The notes under the pieces were generated by a model, which saw only the letters and a program-made list of their open reading frames with translations, ran no database searches and was not told the DNA's origin. The position numbers and the translations under genes were made by a program. 64,000 nt of DNA from Ariolimax columbianus (lineage: Eukaryota > Mollusca > Gastropoda > Stylommatophora > Arionidae): contig JAVGWX010000013.1 in assembly GCA_036924085.1 (NCBI GenBank), positions 44,610,675 to 44,674,674 on the forward strand, read 5' to 3'. Each line of letters begins with the position of its first letter. The stretch's first letter is position 1. Positions 1 to 10,374 of this stretch are shown piece after piece.

Positions 1-60
1 GACGCTAGCAGTCAGCTATGTGTCGCTGACCCCTGCAGCTCATGCACTAGCATCCTTCTA
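1..60 (-). repeat. R1 SINE-like repeat, fragment at window edge
   Basis: The sequence matches the 5' part of the minus-strand R1 copy at 3504-3863, including the block ending in TCAGCTATG and the following GTCGCTGACC. It is cut by the window edge, so its length and tail are unknown. Confidence 0.6.
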
Positions 61-167
61 ATAGCATTATAAAACTCTGTTTGGGTCTTCCACGTCAAGA
101 AGGGGAGAGCCAATCAATGCATACGTGGTACAGAGAGCTTGTTTGTGATGTTTGATTTATAGTTTTA

Positions 168-459
168 ACTTAACGTTTTTATACTGGTTTACAAGACTAT
201 GCTCTGTAAACAACCAGTTTCATTTACATTTCCCTGCTCTAAAAGCAATGTGTATCCAATCTATTCTTAAATGCATTAATTGTCCCTGCCTCCACTACTT
301 CCTGTGGCAAGCATTCGCAACTACCTAACTAAAAAAATATTTTATAATATCCAATCTTGCCTAGCTATGCCCTCTAGTTCTTGTAGATGTTTGTATTTTG
401 AAGAACTTGTTATAGTCTAATTTATCCATTCATTTGATTATCGTATAAACTTCTATTAA
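168..459 (-). mobile_element. CR1-like LINE 3' end, distal half of a split copy
   Basis: Read on the minus strand this matches the 3' part of the CR1-like copies at 23730-25295 and 31375-31985, with the same AACGTTAAGTTAA-type tail at its low-coordinate end. The coding frame is destroyed. It continues at 1902-2235. The gap between is filled exactly by the TTAA-flanked element at 460-1897. Confidence 0.8.
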
Positions 460-769
460 CTCTTTCAGGACAGGAGGCCCCTATCAGGGACCGGTGATTT
501 TAAGAAAATATTTTTATTATTTATACTGTATATATTTTTTCTGACAGAAAACCAATTTTTGATACTTCAAAAACGTAGGTTGATTCTTTAGTTTCTTTTT
601 ATATAAAAATAATAAAATTAATAAGTTTTTGTTTTTGCTAGCTATTTAAGTAATTAAATTCTATTATCGATAGAGAATCTGCACGTACCAATCTACTCTT
701 TTTTTTCTGCACAAAAGCACTTAGTCTCTGAAATTATTTCTTAAAATGAAAATGTACATTTAGCTTTTG

Positions 770-1112
770 GGATCAAGATGCTGAGCAGCATATGAGCTGC
801 AGTGGTCAGCGACCCATAGCTGACTGCTAGCGTCAGGGCCAGCGAACCAGAGCTGACAAGACCCTTCTACACCTCCACGTGGTGATCCTGGATAGCAGGG
901 CAGACTGGCTAAGAAGAAGGGATCGAAGAAAGAATGCTAACCCGGTACTCAAAAAATGCTTGCTGAAGTCAGATGTGTTGGACCGAAAAGTGCAAATATC
1001 GCAGTCAAGCTGTAAATTATGACACAACGCATTCCGTTCTCTGGACTACATTCTGCTACTTAAGCCCTTTCAGGGTTTGGTAGCGGGAGATTGAGAACAA
1101 ACGAAGCCAAGC
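770..1112 (+). repeat. R1 SINE-like repeat, full-length copy
   Basis: It starts with GGGATCAAGATGCTGAGCAG and ends in the GATTGAGAAC...GAAG tail region. It is flanked by a 13-bp direct repeat CATTTAGCTTTTG (757-769 and 1113-1125), the mark of target-primed insertion. It lies inside the piggyBac-like element, so it is younger than that element. Confidence 0.8.
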
Positions 1113-1139
1113 CATTTAGCTTTTGTGTTGATTTTTCTA

Positions 1140-1275
1140 GTCATTCTAAATTATGCTGGCAGAGAATTGGATGCGCATAGGTTTTAGAGCAAGGTGATGT
1201 AAATGAAACTTGTTGTATACAGACTGCAGAGTCTTCTAAACCAGTATAAAGACGTTAAGTTAAGAAGTTAATTCT
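1140..1275 (+). mobile_element. CR1-like LINE 3' end, truncated
   Basis: The terminal block of the CR1-like family is present: the TTGGATGCGCATAG segment, then the conserved CTTCTAAACCAGTATAAA, then GTTAAGTTAAG. It is 5'-truncated, as is usual for LINE copies, and lies inside the element at 460-1897. Confidence 0.7.
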
Positions 1276-1897
1276 TTACAAAAGGTGACCAATGTCAAAT
1301 AAAATAAACAGATTTTTATGGTCAGAAACAAAAAACATACATTTAGTTTTATTTTCCGCATGATAGGCGTTTTTTATGACAAATGAAAGTAGATCTATTC
1401 TTCTAGTGTTTGGCTGTAAATAAACTGATGAAACCTAAAATTTGTGTAAAATATTTAATATTACCCGTTTACATTGATCAAGTGGCTGTTTCCAAGTTAG
1501 GTAATAATAATTCTCAAAATTGTCTTTTCTTGACCAATGTCATGTTAGGTCTACCTTAGATAATTTCATAAATGGATATAGTTTAGAAATAAGTGTGTCC
1601 CAAATGACAAAACATGGATTAGCAGTCTATATTTGGTAACTCTGACATGTTAATTGTTTTTGTTTTTTTTGTTGCATATTTCTTACTTCTTGACTATTTT
1701 AAAAATGGACCTATATTTATTTTATTTATATCTTCTTATTGCTCATGCAATTGCCTTTCACTCCATTTATGACACGACCCCATGATATCATACTATAAAA
1801 ACACAGTGACACTTTAACTGTAACACTATATGAAAATCTTAGAGGGATGGAGAATGTGCTGCACAAAACATGGGAATTTCGCTCCGTCCTGAAAGTG

Positions 1898-2235
1898 TTA
1901 AGTCACCTCGAATTCTCTTTTCTAGGCACTTATAGGCTGGTTTTCCTGAGTCTTTCCTCATTACTGTAATTCTGGAATCCCACTTTCAGCTCTATCGCTC
2001 TTTTTTGTATCCTTTTCAACATGTTTATATCTCCTTTACGATAAGGCCTCCACACCTGTACACAGTACTCCAATCAAGGTCTAACTAATGCCTTATATAG
2101 TTTGACTAACTTCTTTGCTTCTATGTTTAATATTTCTTTTTATCGTACCTAACATTGCATTTGCCTTTTTTACTGCTACCTGGACTTGCTCACTCACTTT
2201 ACCTGTATGATCTATTATAACCCCCTAGGTTTTAA
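1898..2235 (-). mobile_element. CR1-like LINE, proximal half of the split copy
   Basis: This continues the CR1 sequence interrupted at 459. It aligns with 31600-31930 (minus), including the TGTACACAGTACTCCAAT block and the degraded frame of the 'LVRP..EYC..W' region near the end of the reverse transcriptase ORF. No intact frame remains. Confidence 0.75.
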
Positions 2236-2602
2236 TGTATAACCTGTTTGTGATGTATGATTTGTGTTTGTAATATATTTTTTGTGTTTGTGATGTAACA
2301 TTTATATTTGTGATTTTGGATTTATCTTTGTAATTTTGGATTTATCTTTGTGATGTTGGATTTGTGCTTATGATGTATGATTTGTGACGTATGATATGTG
2401 CATAATACAGACTCATCCATAAATCCACAAAAACACCGTGAATGAGTACTATATTTAGAATTTATATTTCTATCACAGTAAATGGAAAGTACCATTGGAG
2501 GGAAAAGTCACCTTTGAGTGTGAGATGGTTAACTATTCTTTCAAGATCAACATAGATGTAAAGAAACTGTAAACATTGACAGATTTATGCACCCAAAACA
2601 CA
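2236..2602. repeat. degenerate TTGTGATGT-type tandem repeat and unassigned DNA
   Basis: From about 2245 to 2400 short variants of TTTGTGATGTATGATTT recur with irregular spacing, which suggests an old minisatellite. The rest up to the CHAC stop codon is probably its 3'UTR and flank. No canonical AATAAA was found on the minus strand close to the stop; CATAAA near 2587 is a weak variant only. Confidence 0.4.
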
Positions 2603-2992
2603 TCAAGACAGAGAGTAACATTTCATCTTTTGTTCACATTCTAACCGCAACAGTTCTTGCTCTAAGCTATACAAATGCTGATCCTCAGCCTCCGGTGCTA
2701 TCTGCCTCAAGGCAGTCGCGAGGTTAAATATATAGTCTTTGTTGCGCCCGCTGGGCCCAGCGGAGAAGAAGATCTGCCTGGCCATGTCCTCGAGTGGTGC
2801 AGGACCCAAAAAGAAAGGGTTATCCTCTGTCCCAATGTAAAGGGTCAGTGGAAATGGATCTTCGCTGATGTCTTGTGGGTGGAAGATGACCTCTGCTAAC
2901 TTGTAGCCTCCCTTTTCTCTGTAATCCAGATGGCTTCTCACAGCGGAGACTTGTGGATCAGGTATTTTATAAGCCACGCCCCATACTGAATC
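2603..2992 (-). CDS. CHAC2: ChaC-type gamma-glutamylcyclotransferase, last exon
   Basis: The last coding exon encodes 129 residues plus the TGA at 2603-2605. It opens at 2992 after a minus-strand AG acceptor (2993-2994), in phase 0, with DSVWGVAYKIP. Family marks in order are the REKGGY motif carrying the catalytic glutamate (exon residue 26), LYIGT, GPAPLE and AGPSGRN. ChaC enzymes cleave glutathione to 5-oxoproline and Cys-Gly in the cytosol. With exon 1 (45 residues) the total is 174, about 11 fewer than a typical CHAC2, so a small middle exon is missing from this model. The C-terminal tail after the AEDQHLYSLE segment is poorly conserved, as in the family. The orthology call (CHAC2 rather than CHAC1) rests on the short N-terminus of exon 1. 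Confidence 0.93.
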   Translation of the reverse strand, partial: DSVWGVAYKIPDPQVSAVRSHLDYREKGGYKLAEVIFHPQDISEDPFPLTLYIGTEDNPFFLGPAPLEDMARQIFFSAGPSGRNKDYIFNLATALRQIAPEAEDQHLYSLEQELLRLECEQKMKCYSLS

Positions 2993-3109
2993 CTGTTAGA
3001 AAATTCAATAATCTGCATTTCAATAATGTCATAATGGGTTCAAGGAAAATGTAACAAAATTAATAAGTGTATATGCAATAAGCAGAGAATAAAAGACCAA
3101 TACCACGTT

Positions 3110-3440
3110 CAGGCCAGGTCAGCCTGTATCCGATGTAGTCTTTGGGGCACCCATGAAGACACCCCCACATCACCCATCTCTGTTAGCGAACGCTGTCTGT
3201 GCCTCCTCTGGTCAAAGATTGGTCCATTGTTTTATGTTGTCCTCCCACCACTTTTTCGGATGACCTCTACGTTGTCCGCCTTGCATCTTTCCATGCAGGA
3301 TCGTATTTGAAAGACCATTTGATCTTGATATGTGACCGTACCAAGCGAGTTTCCTTCTATTTGCCAAGAGGTCTTCAAAAGGCCCTATTGCTGTTGTAAT
3401 TCTTTCTCATAATTCCTCATTTGCAACCCAATCTTTGTAT
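3110..3440 (-). mobile_element. LINE reverse transcriptase C-terminus, fragment
   Basis: Minus-strand frames carry the post-RT segment seen in many RTE/CR1-type LINEs: GKMQGGQRRGHPKKWWEDN then IKQWTNL, with stops and frameshifts. It lies in the CHAC intron just upstream of the last exon. Confidence 0.55.
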
Positions 3441-3494
3441 GTGACGTTTAATTCCAATGCCAAGTCAGTACTCCTGAATAGAGCAGAAACTCGA
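3441..3494 (+). mobile_element. LINE RT C-terminus, part before the R1 insertion
   Basis: The short plus-strand frame AKSVLLNRAETRGQR resembles the SVLLYGAETW motif near the end of LINE reverse transcriptases. It resumes at 3873 after the R1 SINE. Confidence 0.45.
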
Positions 3495-3503
3495 GGACAA
3501 AGG

Positions 3504-3863
3504 CTTCTTCTTCTTCTTCTTCGTTCGTTCTCAATCTCCCACTACCAAACCCTGAAAGGATAAGTAGCAGAATGTAGTCCAGATAATGGAATGCGTTGTG
3601 TCGTAGTTTACAGCTTGGCTGTGATATTTGTACCTTTCGGTCCAACACTCCTACTTCAGCAAGCATTTTTTGAGTACTGGGTTAGTATTCCCTCTTCGAT
3701 CCCTTCTCCTTAGCCAGTCTGCCCTGCTGCAGCCTGTTATCCAGGATCACCACGTGGAGGTGTAGAAGGGTCTTGGTAGCTATGGTTCACTGGCCCTGAC
3801 GCTAGCAGTCAGCTATGGGTCGTTGACCACTGCAGCTCATGTGCTGCTCATCATCTTGATCCC
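3504..3863 (-). repeat. R1 SINE-like repeat, full-length (reference copy)
   Basis: This is a 360-bp minus-strand copy with a (GAA)n tail, seen on the plus strand as CTTCTTCTTCTTCTTC at its low end. The 5' end is GGGATCAAGATG. It is flanked by the 9-bp direct repeat GGACAAAGG at 3495-3503 and 3864-3872. No open frame is present and no convincing A/B box pair was seen. Confidence 0.85.
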
Positions 3864-3872
3864 GGACAAAGG

Positions 3873-4190
3873 TAATTCAGAGGAAACTCCAGTCGTTCGT
3901 CAATAAATGTCTACAGAGGATAATTGGTATAGGCTGGCAAAACTTGGTGAGGAATAGACCTATGAGAAAGGAGCCAACAACCAGTGGGACAACAGATCAA
4001 ACTTAGGAAATGTGGTTGGATAGGATACACCCAACGGAAATCACCATGAAATGTGGCTAGACAGGCCATAACTTGGAAACCACATGGAGAAGAGGAAGAG
4101 AGGTAGACCAAGAAACACGAAGACTGAACTTGCTGGAGGAGGGTTGTCAATGGTCTATGCCCTAAAAGGAGCATCGATGATGATGATCAT
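3873..4190 (+). mobile_element. LINE RT C-terminus and 3' end
   Basis: Across frames the segment reads FVNKCLQRIIGI, then LEMWLDRIHP-like, RKRGRPRNT and a C-terminal Trp-containing tail, typical of the region after the RT domain. It ends in a GATGATGATGATCATCATC simple tail. Together with 3441-3494 it forms one LINE split by the R1 SINE. Confidence 0.6.
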
Positions 4191-4194
4191 CATC

Positions 4195-4350
4195 TTCTGC
4201 GTTTGTTCTCAATTTCATGCTGCCAAGCCCTGAACAGGGTTTTGCAAGTAGCAGGATGTAGTCCAAAGAACAGAATGTGTTGTCGCTAGTTTACAGCTTG
4301 ACTGCAATATTTGCACCTTCTGGTCCAACACATCCGTCTTTAGCAGAAGG
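4195..4350 (-). repeat. R1 short-form SINE-like copy
   Basis: Only the 3' half of R1 is present, with the subfamily mark GCCCTGAACAGGG followed by TTTTGCAAGTAGCAGGATG. It begins near the ACATCCG block, like several other short copies in this window. Confidence 0.65.
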
Positions 4351-4636
4351 AACATGTGATATGCATTTGGGAAACAGCTGACCATTTATGTCAATCATTG
4401 TCAGAACTACGGACTGACACAAAACAATCTAAGATAATTTATTCCACTAGCTGGTACAAGAGAAAAAGAGTGAAAGACCACTATCCCGAGGATCAAAATG
4501 TTCATCTAAAGTCAGAAAACAGCTTGAAAAACCTCATGCCAGAACATTATGCTAGTTATTGAACTTCTACTGCACTTGTCCTGAAAAGGATGTCAAGTCG
4601 TTGTTAATAGCAAGGCTACAAATTCTTCACCACACC
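4351..4636. other. unassigned intronic DNA
   Basis: No recognisable protein or repeat was seen. A 68-codon plus-strand frame at 4356-4562 has no family resemblance I can name and is probably chance. Confidence 0.3.
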
Positions 4637-4660
4637 ACCCCCCCCCACCCCCCCCCCCCG
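4637..4660. repeat. poly-C tract
   Basis: Two runs of C (9 and 12) are separated by one A. Confidence 0.9.
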
Positions 4661-4890
4661 ACACATACACTTTCAGCAGGCTTTTTTGGGTACAGGGTTC
4701 CTCTTCCTATTACGATCCCTATTTTCTTAGACTACACTGGTGTAACTTGGTATTACAGCCACTGTCTGGAGAGGAGGTATAGGGTCTTGGTCAGCTTTGG
4801 TTCGATGACCCTGATGCAGGAACCAGATGTTGTGAGTCGCTGGCTGCTGTCAGCTCATTCACTGTGCTGCATCTTCAGACCCGGCTGAAA
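4661..4890 (-). repeat. P repeat (older relative of R1), partial
   Basis: It matches the P family also at 42600-42915, 44815-45010 and 59575-59875: GGGTACAGGGTT..., CTTGGTCAGCTTTGGTTCGATGAC and the terminal TGCATCTTCAGACCCG. The low-coordinate end abuts the poly-C tract. Confidence 0.6.
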
Positions 4891-4924
4891 CAACCTTCAT
4901 GAATTTAGAAGTCTGTGAATTTCA

Positions 4925-5095
4925 TCACCATTATAAACTGGCTGAGTGGATAAGACACAGGTCTAGTAATCAGAAGGATGTGAATTCAATCCTGTTTCGG
5001 GGGTGGGGGAGGCGGCTACCAGCAGGAGGATGATATTTGGGTGGCATAACCCAAGTGCTTTCTTCTTCCCTCCGTAAGTTAAATCTACTAGTCAA
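4925..5095 (+). repeat. tRNA-like SINE fragment
   Basis: The head GGCTGAGTGGATAAGAC resembles an A box and GAATTCAATCC a weak B box about 35 bp further on, so this is a tRNA-derived head. The body is not matched elsewhere in the window. Confidence 0.4.
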
Positions 5096-5139
5096 ATAAC
5101 TATTCACTAGAACTGCACACATTTGATATAAAAATAATT

Positions 5140-5450
5140 AGCGCTGGGCATTCGACAAAACTTGGGCATAGAGGAGAACTGGTTTATAAATTCCATCATT
5201 AACAGAAAATTGAAATACTTTGGCCACATCAAAAGACACAACGGTCTTGAGAGAACGGTAATGGAAGGTATGGTGCAAGGCAAGAGAGGCGTCAAGATGT
5301 CAAGGAATGCTTGGGCACAACTCTGGAGCAAGCTGGAGATTTAACAAGAGATCGAGTTTCTTTCAGACGGGATGTGATGGGAGTGACGTTCTACGGCAAA
5401 GAACATGCTACAGGATGAATGGAGACAAAAAAGACAGACAATCAACAGTA
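5140..5450 (+). mobile_element. LINE RT C-terminus, fragment
   Basis: A 60-codon frame (5162-5344) contains INRKLKYFGHIKRHNGLER and then GKRGVKMSRNAWAQLW, the post-RT 'KL.YFGH..RH..L' region of CR1/RTE-type LINEs. The 3' end with AAAGAACATGCTACAGGATG resembles 39150-39170. Confidence 0.65.
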
Positions 5451-5696
5451 ATATTCATACTAACTCACTAACAGTTTCAGACATGAGCCATGACAAAGAA
5501 AACAAAAGATCAAAACATAAATGAGATGCTTGCAAAAAGTAATCAGGGTCACTAGAAGAGAAATAAAGCAATCCAACAGGAAGCTGCTATCCTGTTGTTG
5601 AAGGGTCTTCCTGCATTTTATGATACTGCTTCTTGTCTCAGCGACCTTTATCAGATGCTGTAAGCTATACTGCTCATAGTCTTCTTTGAGCATTTG
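5451..5696. other. unassigned intronic DNA
   Basis: No recognisable feature was seen. Weak frames on the minus strand lack any motif. Confidence 0.3.
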
Positions 5697-6190
5697 TCTG
5701 ATCTTGTTCAGCTCAAAGAAGGCAACATTTCAAGCCCACCTCTGATCTTGTTCAGTTCGCAGAGGACAACATTTCAAGCCTACCTCTGATCTTGTTCAGT
5801 TCGCAGAGGTCAACATTTCAAGCCTACCTCTGATCTTGTTCAGTTCGCAGAGGTCAACATTCCAAGCCCACCTCTGATCTTGTTCAGTTCAAAGAAGGCA
5901 ACATTTCAAGCCCACCTCTGATCTTGTTCAGTTCAAAGAAGGCAACATTTCAAGCCCACCTCTGATCTTGTTCAGCTCAAAGAAGGCAACATTCCAAGCC
6001 CACCTCTGATCTTGTTCAGTTCAAAGAAGGCAACATTTCAAGCCCACCTCTGATCTTGTTCAGTTCAAAGAAGGCAACATTCCAAGCCCACCTCTGATCT
6101 TGTTCAGTTCAAAGAAGGCAACATTCCAAGCCCACCTCTGATCTTGTTCAGTTCAAAGAAGGCAACATTTCAAGCCCACCTCTGATCTTG
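5697..6190. repeat. minisatellite, 44-bp unit, about 11 copies
   Basis: Each unit reads CCTCTGATCTTGTTCAG, then TTCAAAGAAGGCAACA, then TTTCAAGCCCA. Two variants alternate, AAAGAAGGC and GCAGAGG(A/T)C, with the GCAGAGG form confined to the first part of the array. Confidence 0.9.
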
Positions 6191-6299
6191 AGTATTTTTC
6201 TAGCTGTAAGAAGTTGCTGTGTATCCACACTGATCCGGTTTTCTGCTGCAAGTTTGGACATTTTGGTGGAAGTGGTTTAGCTATTCAGAAAGTGCATCA

Positions 6300-6670
6300 G
6301 TTGTTCCAGGTAGAATAGAGTTCTGCAATGTCATCGACTCTGCATCAGTACAAAAGTACAGATGGGCCTGCCATGTGGTCCGCATTACTAATGATAGATG
6401 GACAAGGAGGGTGTCCTGGTGGTTATATAACGACAACCACCCATGCAGCCACCCACCAAAGAGATGGAGAGATGATCTGTATCACACCTTAGGACCATCA
6501 TGGTATTCCAGGGCGAAAGACAGACATGGATTAAAGCAGCTTATAACTATGAGAAAGCAGATGGAGCTCATAAAAGTCGGAAGTGGCGACACGTAGACTA
6601 GCCATCCACAGAGCTATAAAGAATCAAAAACACTCAACAAACAATCCATGAGAACGGAATGGAGAGACCA
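6300..6670 (+). mobile_element. RTE-like LINE 3' coding end, fragment
   Basis: The plus-strand frame CHVVRITNDRWTRRVSWW followed by KRWRDDLYH is the RTE-type 'HVARM.D.RWT.RV..W' block and the Trp/Asp-rich tail after it. It ends against the larger LINE at 6678. Confidence 0.65.
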
Positions 6671-6677
6671 AAGAACA

Positions 6678-9665
6678 CTTACTTACTTACTTAGTCGCTC
6701 CTCTTCTACCGTGAGGTGTAGAGGTTTGCCAAAGAGAACGCCACACTGCTCTATCCGCCTTCTTTTTCCTGGCCTCTTTCCAATCCAGCCCTCTATCACT
6801 TAGGGACTGTCGTATGTTGTCTTCCCAACGTACTTTGGGACGTCCTCGGGGTCTGCGTCCTTGACTTTTGATCTCCCATGACCGCTTTGGTATCCGATCT
6901 TCTTCCATTCTACAGACATGGCCAAACCACTGTAGTTGGGACTGCTCCACTCGTGTCTGCATGGGTTGAACTTCCAGATTGCTACGTATTGTCTGGTTAC
7001 GGATCTTGTCTCTTTTCGTCACCTGAACCGCCTTTCTTAGGTACCTCACTTCTGAAGTTTGTAATTGTCTTTCTTGGGCTGTAGTCATTGTCCATGACTC
7101 ACATCCATATGTCAGGACAGGCACATAGGTCAGGCGGTATACATTCATCTTTGTTTTCCTGCTTATTTCTCTTCTACTGAGGAAACCTCTGTTTATTGCA
7201 TGGAACAGTCTACCTGCTGCTGCCCTTCGTGCAGTTAACTCCTCTTTGATTCCTCCCCTGCTGTCTATTACCACTCCTAGATATTTAAAGTTGCTGACCT
7301 GCTCCAGTGCTCGTGTTCCCAGGGTTATCTGATGTCTCATTTCATCTCTGGCGATCACCATGGTTTTTGTTTTGGAGTTGCTGATGTGCATTCCTCTCTT
7401 CAACTCTTCTTCCCAGACCTGCAAGTTCATCTGGAGATGTGCTTCGGTTTTCGTGATCAGGGCCACATCGTCTGCAAATGCTAGTGCCGATATGTAACTT
7501 GGTCTCATCTTCCAGTACCCTACTTCATACTTTTTTGTCCGTTCCTTGCAGGCTTTGATGACTTCATCCATGAGGAGTATGAAAAGGTACGGTGATAGAA
7601 TGTCCCCCAGCGTTTGTCCCAAAGAACTTTATCAAATGCTTTCTCCAAATCCAAATAGCAGAGATGCATCTCTTTATCATATTCAAGAGCCTTTTCACTT
7701 AGCTGTCTAAGTGTAAAGATAAGGTCTTGAGTACTTCTGTTTGCCCTAAACCCACATTGAGTTTCGTCCATATTTGGCTCTGCTAGACCTCTTAATCGCC
7801 GTTCTAGAATCCTAGAGTAGACTTTTCCGGGGACACTGAGAAGGAAAATACCTCTGTGATTTTCACATTGTCGATTGTCGCCCTTTTTAAATATTGGTAT
7901 TATTATTGCAACCTCCCAGTCTCTTGGTATCTTCTTGTGGCGCCAAGCTGCCTTGAGAATCTTCATGAATAGCATCTCTCCTGCGGCTCCCATGTATTTA
8001 ACCATTTCTGGTGTTATACCATCATGTCCTGCTGCTTTACCAATCTTAATTTTCTCCAATGCTGCCTTTAGTTCTTCCATTGTGATATTATCGTTTCCCT
8101 CCATGGCTCCCTCTTCTTGAATTGGGACTGTTTTCCTCCACTCCAAGGAGATCTGAGAAATATTCTTTCCATCTGTTCATTACCTCTTCTGGGGCGGTCA
8201 ACATCGCACCTTGTTTATCTTTAACAAATTTCAGGGGGCATTCCTTTTCCTTCCTCATGTTCTTCAAGGTCCTGTAGAACAGTTTCTGGTTTTCTCCAGC
8301 ATTATTTTCCAGTTTCTCTCCAAATTCTTCCCAGGATTTCTGTTTGGCTTTGAGCACAGTCTTCTTTGCTTCTGTTCTAAAATGTACATATTCTTTATAT
8401 TTCTTTGTTTGTTCTTCTGTATTCCTAGCCCCTAGGTATTGCTTCCATGCCTTTTTCTTTTCTCGTATTATTGTTTTCACTTCTTCTGTCCACCATGGTG
8501 TACTCTTTGTCTTCCACCCTTCTTTGGTTTGACCGCATGCCTCTGCTGCAGCCTCTTTGAGGATGCCTTTGAATTTTACCCAGAGCATTTCCATATCTTT
8601 TTCAGATTCCTCTATCCTTTCTATTGCTGTTGTTATGAGCCCTTGGTATCTCCTCTTAACATCTGGTTCTCGTCGTTTGTAAGCCTTAATTTTATTTTCT
8701 CCTCGTGTATTATGTTTCATGCTTGCTGATGGGTGTTGCCTAGCTGGATAGTGTTTTTCAATTTCTCTCTTTATTTTAACTAGGTAGTGGTCACTTCCTA
8801 TCTCTGGTCCTCTGAACACTCTAGCATCCTTTACCTGCTTGAAATCAGTTTTCCTCACTATCGCATAGTCAATTTTGGATCTTTCATTTCTTGCCGGCTC
8901 GCATCTTGTGTAGGCATGGATACGCTTGTGTGGAAACCTTGTATTTGTAATGACAAGGTTTTGTTCTCTGCAGAATCTCAGCAGTCGTTTTCCATTGTCA
9001 TTTAAGACATCTTCTCCATACCTACTGATCACTCCATCCCATCTAGAATAGTCGTTTCCAACTCTTGCGTTGAAGTCTCCAAGGAGAAGTATTTCATTGT
9101 GACAATCGTCAATGGTCCTTTGAAGGAGCTCATAAAAATCATCTTTTATGTCAGTGCTCTCATCTTCGTTTGATGCATACACAGTGACGATATCCATTTG
9201 ACTATCCTCCTCTTGTAAACTTAGAACCATCAGTCGTTCTGAAATGAATTTCCATCCTTTAATGTTTGCTTCTTTGTTACTATTCACTATACAGCCAACC
9301 CCTGCTCTGGCTCGTTCACTCAAGGGAACTCCGCTGTAGTATAGCATGTTGCCGTCATGGTCCAGAACGCCCTGTCCCTTTTTCTTTGTTTCTGTAAGTG
9401 TCAGGACTGTCAATTTTGCTGTCTTCATCTCCTCTATTAGTTCATGTTCTTTTCCGTTTATACTTCGTACATTCCATGTTCCGTAAATCGTGGTCCTTTT
9501 TTCTCGCCTGTTCGTCGCCGTTGAGGTCAGTCCGGTTTTCTCTATGTTTTGACTTGTAATCGGTTTGTTTTTTAAGACAAACAGGTGATTAGCCTGTTGT
9601 GTCTTTGCATGGTGGAGGGCTGCCTCCTTACAGCCTCCATGCCTGCCGACCCGTTTTTGTCCACG
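6678..9665 (-). mobile_element. RTE-like non-LTR retrotransposon, near full length, inactive
   Basis: The minus strand carries an endonuclease then a reverse transcriptase. The endonuclease (about 9490-8700) starts near GTWNVRSINGKE and includes LLLGDFNARVG and GSDHYLV. A charged linker follows. The RT has GHDGITPEMV, the CGFRANRSTQD motif, DLEKAFD and the catalytic FADD, then the post-RT TYGCESW block and a C-terminal Trp-rich tail ending at 6687. The 3' end is an (AAGT)n-type microsatellite (ACTTACTTACTTACTTA on the plus strand), typical of RTE. Frames break near 8100 and 7550. At the second break roughly 55-60 residues between DLEKAFD and the GDILSP motif are missing, so the RT palm is incomplete and the copy cannot be active. 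It sits in the CHAC intron. Confidence 0.9.
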
Positions 9666-9699
9666 GCTGCTTATTTACTCACAGCTAACCTCCAAATTA

Positions 9700-10135
9700 G
9701 GAGGCCTTTCAGCAATCCGCAATCCTGCTGACGCGCCTGGTAGGAGGTAGGTTCCTCCCCCAGGCACAAAGAACACAAGCCAGAAAATTACATCATGGAC
9801 AAACTTGAGAGAATGCCAGATAAAGATCTTTAGACTCAGAACGGGACATTGTAGACTCAATGTCCACCTCCACAGAATGAGTCTCAGAGACACTGCCACG
9901 TGCGATTGTGGAGCACCCAAGAAAACACCAGAACATTTCTTAAAGGATTGCCTTACTTATTCAGACCAAGGGGAGGCAGTCTGACCCAGGGGAGCGATCA
10001 TGCTCGAAAAGCTGTGGGGAACCGCGAAGACCTGAAACACACAGTCTCATTCATGAACCTCACAATGCTAGAAGCACAGCATCAGCTGATCGAAGAAGAA
10101 GACTACCTGCCGTCAGCCAACCTTGCCTGATTGGA
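9700..10135 (+). mobile_element. RNH-LINE C-terminus and (GAA) tail, fragment
   Basis: Plus-strand frames read FRLRTGHCRLNVHLHRM, CDCGAPKKTPEHFLKDC and a short tail ending in a GAAGAAGAAGAC stretch. The CxC-G...EH.L..C arrangement is the zinc-knuckle-like segment that follows RNase H in several LINE clades. A minus-strand relative is at 50103-50255. Confidence 0.65.
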
Positions 10136-10374
10136 TACCAGGATTCAAGTATTTAAGTAATAGGAAGTGGGAACAACACTGTGCATGTCAAATACACAGA
10201 GAATTAAATAGTTCATATGACAAACCTCCCTGTCACACAAACATATAATAACAGACAGTATAGCTCATGAGAAAGAGGAAAGCCAAGATAAAGATGGATT
10301 GATTGTGTTGAAGAAACACTACAGAAGAAAGGCTTGAATATAACAATGGACACACATAAACCACTTTTTAAATA

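Larger units (their letters stand above)
460..1897. mobile_element. piggyBac-like non-autonomous element (TTAA target)
   Basis: The ends are short inverted repeats: CTCTTTCAGGAC on the left and GTCCTGAAAGTG on the right. TTAA duplications flank them at 456-459 and 1898-1901. TTAA targeting with short termini is the hallmark of piggyBac. No transposase frame was seen, so it would have needed a transposase in trans. It has itself received an R1 SINE (770-1112) and a CR1 3' end (1140-1275). Removing it plus one TTAA restores a continuous CR1 sequence, which supports the borders strongly. Confidence 0.8.

Noticed and set aside
5697..6190. CRISPR-like array
   Set aside because: The 44-bp units are contiguous without unique spacers, and the context is a eukaryotic intron. 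It is a minisatellite.
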